From an uncultured Brachyspira sp. (GTDB lineage Bacteria > Cyanobacteriota > Vampirovibrionia > Gastranaerophilales > Gastranaerophilaceae), in NCBI GenBank assembly GCA_900321895.1, contig ONYB01000067.1:1-16642 (forward strand): a stretch of DNA of 16,642 nt, given 5' to 3'. Below are positions 12,491 to 16,642 of this stretch, in pieces. The translations under genes were made by a program, and so were the position numbers. A model generated the notes under the pieces. It did no database searches. It had not been told where the DNA came from and saw nothing but the letters and a program-made list of their open reading frames with translations. How positions within the stretch are numbered: the stretch's first letter is position 1; each line of letters opens with the position of its first letter.

Positions 12491-12958
12491 TTATGCAAAT
12501 ATTGCTTGCACAAATTTAGAATTATTCAATGTTTCTTGCATTGCCTCAAGGTTTGGTGCGTTAACAGGAGCTTTCATACCTGCCATTGCAAACAAAGCTT
12601 GAGTGTCATCTGCCAAAATATCATCGTATGCAAAATCTGCCGTATTTGAAATATTCTCTACTGATTTTTGAGGTGTAGCCGCAACTCGTTTCATTACGGA
12701 AGCTCCAACAATATTAGTAATTTGAGCATTCACATCAGCCTTTTTAGTATTGCCGAGTGACAAACCTAATGAATTGTAGAAAGCGTTTGCATCTAACAAA
12801 TCTGTTTTTTCGCCTTGGTATTTGTTATCAACTGCTTCTTTACCTGTCATATCAATGTTTTTAGCAGCTAATTTCTTTTGAGCATCTGCATCAACTTTCT
12901 TGCCAAATATTTGAGCGTTATTTAGTTTTCCATAATCACCGTTAAATTCGATTGCCAT
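12491..12958 (-). CDS. uncharacterised Ala/Asn-rich protein
   Basis: I do not recognise this 155-residue protein. It has no cysteine, no tryptophan and no histidine, one arginine, and many Ala, Asn, Lys and Asp. No signal peptide or membrane helix. A helix-breaking N-terminal stretch (MAIEFNGDYGKLNNAQIF) leads to likely helices around 22-33, 75-92 and 118-126, and the end (136-155) looks amphipathic. This composition resembles secreted or structural proteins that assemble into a surface or rod-type structure, but that is only an impression. The ATG at 12956-12958 has GGAGA 7 bp upstream. It is a single-gene unit with its own strong terminator, which suggests independent, possibly high, expression. 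An inverted repeat sits upstream near the promoter (13011-13028). Confidence 0.75.
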   Translation of the reverse strand: MAIEFNGDYGKLNNAQIFGKKVDADAQKKLAAKNIDMTGKEAVDNKYQGEKTDLLDANAFYNSLGLSLGNTKKADVNAQITNIVGASVMKRVAATPQKSVENISNTADFAYDDILADDTQALFAMAGMKAPVNAPNLEAMQETLNNSKFVQAIFA

Positions 12959-13010
12959 TTTTCTTTCTCCGTTTTATTTACTCACATTCTCTATAACGTC
13001 ATTTCTGTAC

Positions 13011-13028
13011 CTAATCTTTAATGATTAG
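13011..13028. promoter_or_regulatory. inverted repeat, possible operator
   Basis: CTAATC (13011-13016) and GATTAG (13023-13028) are perfect inverted copies with a 6-bp spacer. It occupies the -35 region of the best promoter for the 12491-12958 gene, so it may be a repressor or activator site. Confidence 0.3.
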
Positions 13029-13257
13029 CTCAAAAATTTCAGTTTTTGTTACAAAAATTTACATCTCATATTCGTACTTTATTGTTTCCTATTTTAAAAT
13101 TTTCTCTGGTACTTATATAAAGTATTTTTGTATTGAAAAATTGCGTCAATGATATATATTTGTTACATATTTATTAACAAAACGTTACAATTCAACTTAA
13201 AGAAAGACTTCTCTTGCTTTTCCGTCAAAAAAGGGTGTTGGGTAAATATTTTTGAGT

Positions 13258-13263
13258 TATAAT
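13258..13263 (+). promoter_or_regulatory. -10 box of the proB-proA-tyrA operon, predicted leaderless
   Basis: Perfect TATAAT, six bases before the ATG at 13270. TTGGGT at 13238-13243 is a candidate -35 with a short 14-bp spacer; GTGTTG at 13235-13240 would fit at 17 bp. There is no Shine-Dalgarno before the ATG. Confidence 0.55.
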
Positions 13264-13269
13264 CTAACT

Positions 13270-14412
13270 ATGGACAGACAGGATTTTATTAAAGCAAAAC
13301 GTATAGTTTTTAAATTTGGGACAAATATTCTGCGTGGGGATGACGGTTATGTTTCCCTACCGAGAATTTTTTCGTTTATTGAGGACATCGCCCACCTCGT
13401 AAAAGCCGGCAAAGAAGTAATTATTATTACCTCCGGTGCTGTAGGTTTGGGCAGAAAACGTCTTGGACTTGAAGGTACAAAAGGAACTGCACTCAAGCAG
13501 GCATGTGCGGCGATTGGTCAGAGCAAGTTGATGTCGATTTACGAAAGCGGGTTTGATACCTACAATCTCGTTGCCGCTCAAATTCTTTTGACAGAAGATG
13601 ATTTTTCGCTCAGGACAAGATATTTGAGCCTTAGAACCACCCTCAACAAGTTATTGGAATTGAGAACCGTTCCGATTATTAACCAAAACGACACGGTAAC
13701 TAACGTCGAAATTGTTCCACGTTACGAAAACATGCAGGTTTGTTTCTCGGACAACGACAAGCTTTCTGCACTTGTGGCAAGTGAGCTCGATGCAGATTTG
13801 TTGGTTATTCTCTCCGACGTCGACGGATTGTTTGATTCCAATCCGAAGGAAAATCCTGACGCCAAGATTATCAGAGAAGTTGACGGGGTTACGGACGAAA
13901 TTCTTTCGCTCGGTTCTGATGCGTCAGAAGGCGGAAGAGGCGGGATGAAAACAAAACTTGAGGCTGCCAGAATGGTTACACGTTTTGGCGGAAAAGTTCT
14001 CATCGCAAACGGCAAAATTCCGTATATTATTAAAAAAGTTTTTAGCGGTGAAGAATACGGTACAATGTTCTTGCCTCAAGAAGAAGGGCTTTCGGACAAA
14101 AAACGCTGGATTGGTTACGCAACAAACATTATCGGAAAAATTGTCGTGAACAACGGTGCGAAAAAAGCCCTCGTCGAAAAAGAAAAAAGTCTTTTACCGA
14201 TTGGCGTGGTTGATGTTATCAACGAGTTTTCAAAAGGGGATGTAATCTCAATTTTGGACGAAAAAGGAAACGAGTTTGCCAGAGGAATTGTAAACTACGA
14301 CTCCGAATCCTGCAAAAAGGTTATGGGCAACCACTCCGACGACATTATGAAGATTTTGAACTTCAAAAACTACGACGCAATTATTACACGAGATAATATT
14401 ACAATTTTGTAA
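13270..14412 (+). CDS. proB: glutamate 5-kinase
   Basis: Phosphorylates L-glutamate with ATP to gamma-glutamyl phosphate, the first and usually proline-inhibited step of proline synthesis. The protein has 380 residues: an amino-acid kinase domain (about 8-260) with KFGTN near the start, ITSGAVGLG (53-61) and SDVDGLF (182-188), and a C-terminal PUA domain (about 280-370). The frame continues upstream to a TTG at 13252, but that codon precedes the -10 box at 13258-13263, so the ATG at 13270 is the real start. It has no ribosome binding site, consistent with leaderless translation. The stop overlaps the ribosome binding site of proA (TAAGGAG), with a 9-bp gap to its ATG. Confidence 0.96.
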   Translation: MDRQDFIKAKRIVFKFGTNILRGDDGYVSLPRIFSFIEDIAHLVKAGKEVIIITSGAVGLGRKRLGLEGTKGTALKQACAAIGQSKLMSIYESGFDTYNLVAAQILLTEDDFSLRTRYLSLRTTLNKLLELRTVPIINQNDTVTNVEIVPRYENMQVCFSDNDKLSALVASELDADLLVILSDVDGLFDSNPKENPDAKIIREVDGVTDEILSLGSDASEGGRGGMKTKLEAARMVTRFGGKVLIANGKIPYIIKKVFSGEEYGTMFLPQEEGLSDKKRWIGYATNIIGKIVVNNGAKKALVEKEKSLLPIGVVDVINEFSKGDVISILDEKGNEFARGIVNYDSESCKKVMGNHSDDIMKILNFKNYDAIITRDNITIL

Positions 14413-14421
14413 GGAGAATTC

Positions 14422-15675
14422 ATGGACTTCCTAAAAATAGCACAGGCAGCGAAAGTCGCTTCATTAGAAATAGCCAACACGGAAACTAATTTGAGAAACA
14501 AAGCTTTGTTAAAGATCGCAGATGAACTGGAGGCTTGCAAAGACGAGATTTTTGAAGCGAACAAGGCAGACTTGAATGCCTCCGCAAAATTTGTCGAATG
14601 GGGCGAAATGCCGAAATCGGTTTTCAACCGCCTAAAACTCGACAACAACAAAATGCGTGACATGATTCAGGGAATTCGTGATGTTGCACAGCTTCCGGAT
14701 CCGATAAATCATAAACTTTTGGTAAGAGAATTGGACAAAGATTTGATTTTGTATAAAATATCTTGTCCGATTGGGGTTTTGGGCATAATTTTTGAGGCAA
14801 GACCTGATGTCATCGCTCAAATCTCCGCACTTGCGATAAAATCAGCGAATGCTGTAATTTTGAAAGGCGGGAAAGAGGCTAAAAATACCAACAAAAAGAT
14901 TTACGAAGTCATTACAAAAGCATTGGCAAAAGTTAAAAAATTCCCGAAAAACGTTATTCAACAGGTTTATACGCGAGAAGATGTCGGTAAAATGCTTGAT
15001 TGCGACAAGTACATCAACCTCGTAATTCCACGAGGCGGAAACAGCTTGGTAAAATTTATCAAAGAAAACACAAAAATTCCGGTTCTCGGGCATGCTGACG
15101 GAATTTGCCACATCTTTGTCGACGAAAGTGCGGATTTGGAAATGGCGGAAAAAATTATCATTGACGCCAAAACTCAATATCCGAGTGCTTGCAATTCAGT
15201 CGAAACCCTGCTTATTCACGGTAATTTTCCATACAAAGAAAAATTGCTTGCAGCACTGCAACTTGCTGAAATCAAGCTGAATTTCAAACCCGACAACTGG
15301 GCTTTTGAATACGGTGACAAAATTCTTGCGTTCAAATATGTTGACACAATCGAAGAGGCAATACAACACATAAACACTTACGGTTCGGGGCACACAGACT
15401 GCATAATCACTCGTGATGCCGCAAACGGTGAAAAATTTATGAACAAAGTTGATTCGGCAGGGGTTTATATGAATGCATCAACTCGTTTTGCGGACGGTTT
15501 CAGATACGGTTTTGGGGCGGAAGTCGGAATTTCTACAAACAAAACCCATGCCAGAGGCCCTGTCGGATTGGAAGGATTGACAATTTATAAATACAAATTG
15601 ATAGGTAGCGGTCAGATAGTTGCGGATTATGTAAACGGAGATAGAAAGTTTACGCATAAAGATTTGAAGCACTAA
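14422..15675 (+). CDS. proA: gamma-glutamyl phosphate reductase
   Basis: NADPH-dependent reduction of gamma-glutamyl phosphate to glutamate-5-semialdehyde, the second step of proline synthesis; the pyrroline-5-carboxylate reductase is not in the window. At 417 residues it has normal length and an aldehyde dehydrogenase-like fold. Landmarks are CPIGVLGIIFEARPDV (115-130) in the nucleotide-binding half, the catalytic Cys257 in YPSACNSVE (253-261) and the DNASTRF-like YMNASTRFADGFR in the C-terminal half, with the final GPVGLEGLTIYKY. Well placed GGAG 7 bp before the ATG. Nothing unusual seen. Confidence 0.97.
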   Translation: MDFLKIAQAAKVASLEIANTETNLRNKALLKIADELEACKDEIFEANKADLNASAKFVEWGEMPKSVFNRLKLDNNKMRDMIQGIRDVAQLPDPINHKLLVRELDKDLILYKISCPIGVLGIIFEARPDVIAQISALAIKSANAVILKGGKEAKNTNKKIYEVITKALAKVKKFPKNVIQQVYTREDVGKMLDCDKYINLVIPRGGNSLVKFIKENTKIPVLGHADGICHIFVDESADLEMAEKIIIDAKTQYPSACNSVETLLIHGNFPYKEKLLAALQLAEIKLNFKPDNWAFEYGDKILAFKYVDTIEEAIQHINTYGSGHTDCIITRDAANGEKFMNKVDSAGVYMNASTRFADGFRYGFGAEVGISTNKTHARGPVGLEGLTIYKYKLIGSGQIVADYVNGDRKFTHKDLKH

Positions 15676-15690
15676 TCAGGAGTTTGGTTT

Positions 15691-16452
15691 ATGAAAATTG
15701 GCATAATCGGACTTGGCTTAATTGGCGGTTCTATATATAAAGACTTAAAAAAGCATAATTATGATGTGATTGCGGTGTCAAAATCACAAGACGGCGACGG
15801 AATTTATAAAGATTATTCTGTGTTAAAATCTTGTGATGTAGTTTTTGTATGTTCTGCAATGAACAAAACACTTGCGATTTTAGATGAATTAGAAACGGTT
15901 TTACCACAAAATACAGTAGTGACCGATGTTTGTAGCCTTAAAGGTTTTGTTTCAAAAAAGAAAAGACCATATAGGTTTATACCTTCACATCCAATGGCAG
16001 GTACGGAGCATAAGGGGTTTGAAAACTCGTTTGAAGGGTTGTTCCGTGGTGCGAAGTGGGTATTTACGCCGATTACGCAGGACGAGGAAGGCTTGAAAGT
16101 CTTAACCGATTTGGCGAAAAAAATGGGAGCAAAGCCTGTAATTACGACACCGACAAAACATGATGAAGCGGTGGCATTAATTTCGCACATGCCAATGGTC
16201 GTGGCACAAGCACTGTTTTTGGCTGCGGAGGATAATCCGCTGGCGTTAGAAATTGCGGCAAGCGGGTTTCGAGATATGACACGGCTGGCACTTTCTAATG
16301 AAGAAATGGCAGAGGACATGGTCACAATGAACAGCAAAAACATTGAGTACGCAATTCTAAAAGTGTATAAAGCCCTCGGCGACTTGACTTCCGCCGACTA
16401 TCCCGAAACAATAAAACGTATAAAATCCAAACGTGAAAAGATGTTTAGATAA
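15691..16452 (+). CDS. tyrA: prephenate/arogenate dehydrogenase
   Basis: Oxidative decarboxylation of prephenate or arogenate on the way to tyrosine. The protein has 253 residues, without a chorismate mutase or ACT domain, so it is the short monofunctional type. A Rossmann nucleotide-binding motif GLGLIGGS (7-14), SHPMAGTEHKGFENS, and ISHMPMVVAQAL in the dimerising helical half are clear. Substrate choice (prephenate or arogenate) and cofactor cannot be settled from sequence. CAGGAG lies 8 bp before the ATG, and only 15 bp separate it from proA, so it is the third gene of the operon, joining proline and tyrosine synthesis. The TAA is followed immediately by a heptamer repeat. Confidence 0.95.
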   Translation: MKIGIIGLGLIGGSIYKDLKKHNYDVIAVSKSQDGDGIYKDYSVLKSCDVVFVCSAMNKTLAILDELETVLPQNTVVTDVCSLKGFVSKKKRPYRFIPSHPMAGTEHKGFENSFEGLFRGAKWVFTPITQDEEGLKVLTDLAKKMGAKPVITTPTKHDEAVALISHMPMVVAQALFLAAEDNPLALEIAASGFRDMTRLALSNEEMAEDMVTMNSKNIEYAILKVYKALGDLTSADYPETIKRIKSKREKMFR

Positions 16453-16473
16453 AGTGAAAAGTGAAGGGTGAAG
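16452..16473 (+). repeat. AARGTGA heptamer repeat at the tyrA stop
   Basis: AAAGTGA, AAAGTGA, AGGGTGA and a partial unit in tandem, starting at the last base of the stop codon. The 15-bp core at 16459-16473 is found inverted at 11100-11114, also at a gene end. Confidence 0.75.
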
Positions 16474-16474
16474 A

Positions 16475-16501
16475 GTTCTTATCGTTCGCTTCGCTCAATA
16501 G
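16475..16501. repeat. GTTCTTAT...CGCTCAATA module, copy 2
   Basis: Matches 10921-10947 at 22 of 27 positions, same orientation. Followed by a GC-rich hairpin, GGTGC-AAC-GCACC (16509-16521). Confidence 0.6.
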
Positions 16502-16571
16502 TAACTTCGGTGCAACGCACCCGATTTGAACTTATTCACTTCTTTGTAACCGCCCTATCGCCTGAAATAAT

Positions 16572-16593
16572 GGGGAACGCTACGCTTTTCCCC
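16572..16593. repeat. GGGGAA...TTCCCC hairpin
   Basis: GGGGAA (16572-16577) pairs with TTCCCC (16588-16593) around a 10-nt loop. There is no T-tract, so it is not a standard terminator; no clear terminator for the tyrA operon is visible in 16453-16642. Confidence 0.45.
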
Positions 16594-16623
16594 ACCCTAT
16601 GAATTACTCTATCGCTTTAATCT

Positions 16624-16638
16624 TTTTTATGCTACAAT
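16624..16638 (+). promoter_or_regulatory. promoter at the window end
   Basis: TTTTTATGCTACAAT contains TGC and TACAAT (16633-16638), an extended -10, identical over 15 bp to the minus-strand promoter at 12402-12416. It should drive a plus-strand gene starting just past the window. Confidence 0.55.
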
Positions 16639-16642
16639 TAGT

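Larger units (their letters stand above)
12959..13269. other. AT-rich divergent promoter region between the unknown gene and proB
   Basis: About 310 bp without a gene. It contains the upstream signals of the minus-strand gene at 12958 (TATAGA at 12990-12995 is the best -10, weak), the 6-bp inverted repeat at 13011-13028, TTTGTTACA twice (13045-13053 and 13159-13167) plus ACGTTACAA at 13182-13190, an imperfect TACTT...AAGTA palindrome near 13113, and the proB promoter. One further candidate reads TTGCGT (13141-13146), 17-bp spacer, TACATA (13164-13169) with TGT in front, which would give proB a leader of about 94 nt. Confidence 0.55.

Noticed and set aside
13252..13269. TTG start for proB six codons upstream
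   Set aside because: It lies before the TATAAT box, and the extra residues do not belong to the glutamate kinase fold.
12959..13269. NtcA-type GTA-N8-TAC site before proB
   Set aside because: I looked for the exact spacing around the GTAC and palindromic TACTT...AAGTA sequences and did not find it.
15813..16343. 176-codon frame on the minus strand inside tyrA
   Set aside because: A shadow; tyrA has the Rossmann motif and family blocks in the plus frame, and the antisense protein shows no recognisable pattern.

Overview
The window is AT-rich bacterial chromosome with short intergenic gaps and compact operons on both strands. I see no rRNA, tRNA, transposase or CRISPR array. An ArnT-like lipid-linked sugar transferase, a carboxyl-terminal processing protease, a long-form BioY, many GNNA-rich TPRs and several unclassified small proteins would fit a low-GC gut relative of the cyanobacteria (Vampirovibrionia/Gastranaerophilales, 'Melainabacteria'). 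That placement is inference from overall style and is only moderately secure.

Layout: (a) 1-117, a structured intergenic stretch. (b) 118-2395, minus-strand operon of an ArnT-like glycosyltransferase and a YkgJ-type cysteine-cluster protein. (c) 2494-3108, a solitary minus-strand gene of unknown function with its own promoter, a hairpin over its ribosome binding site, and a terminator. (d) 3248-4449, rimI and bioY, overlapping by 4 bp. (e) 4592-5464, a degenerate receiver-GGDEF protein with its own promoter and terminator. (f) 5568-8668, a 17-or-so-repeat TPR protein joined to mnmE by a TAATG overlap, closed by a bidirectional terminator shared with (g) the minus-strand S41 protease gene (8727-9968). 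(h) 9969-11116, accessory-looking DNA with two small unknown genes and a mosaic of short repeats. (i) 11117-12384, minus-strand pair of a C_GCAxxG_C_C protein and an endonuclease IV-like TIM barrel. (j) 12491-12958, a small unknown protein. (k) 13270-16452, the amino-acid operon proB-proA-tyrA. (l) 16453-16642, another repeat mosaic ending in a promoter.

How the genes work together: proB and proA make the first two steps of proline synthesis, and tyrA oxidises prephenate or arogenate for tyrosine. rimI and mnmE serve the translation apparatus (ribosomal protein acetylation and tRNA wobble modification). bioY imports biotin. The S41 protease, the ArnT-like enzyme and the GGDEF-type protein act at the envelope or in signalling.

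The most interesting signals are not in the known genes. First, three plus-strand genes (rimI, the TPR gene and proB) all have a -10 hexamer ending exactly 6 bp before the ATG and no Shine-Dalgarno, which predicts leaderless mRNAs. Second, the gaps at 10.9-11.1 kb and 16.45-16.6 kb share modules (heptamer and octamer tandem repeats and a GTTCTTAT...CGCTCAATA module) that begin at or inside stop codons; a further module is shared by the 11 kb gap and the first 117 bases. Third, the isolated gene at 2494-3108 has a 5' leader that can fold over its own ribosome binding site.
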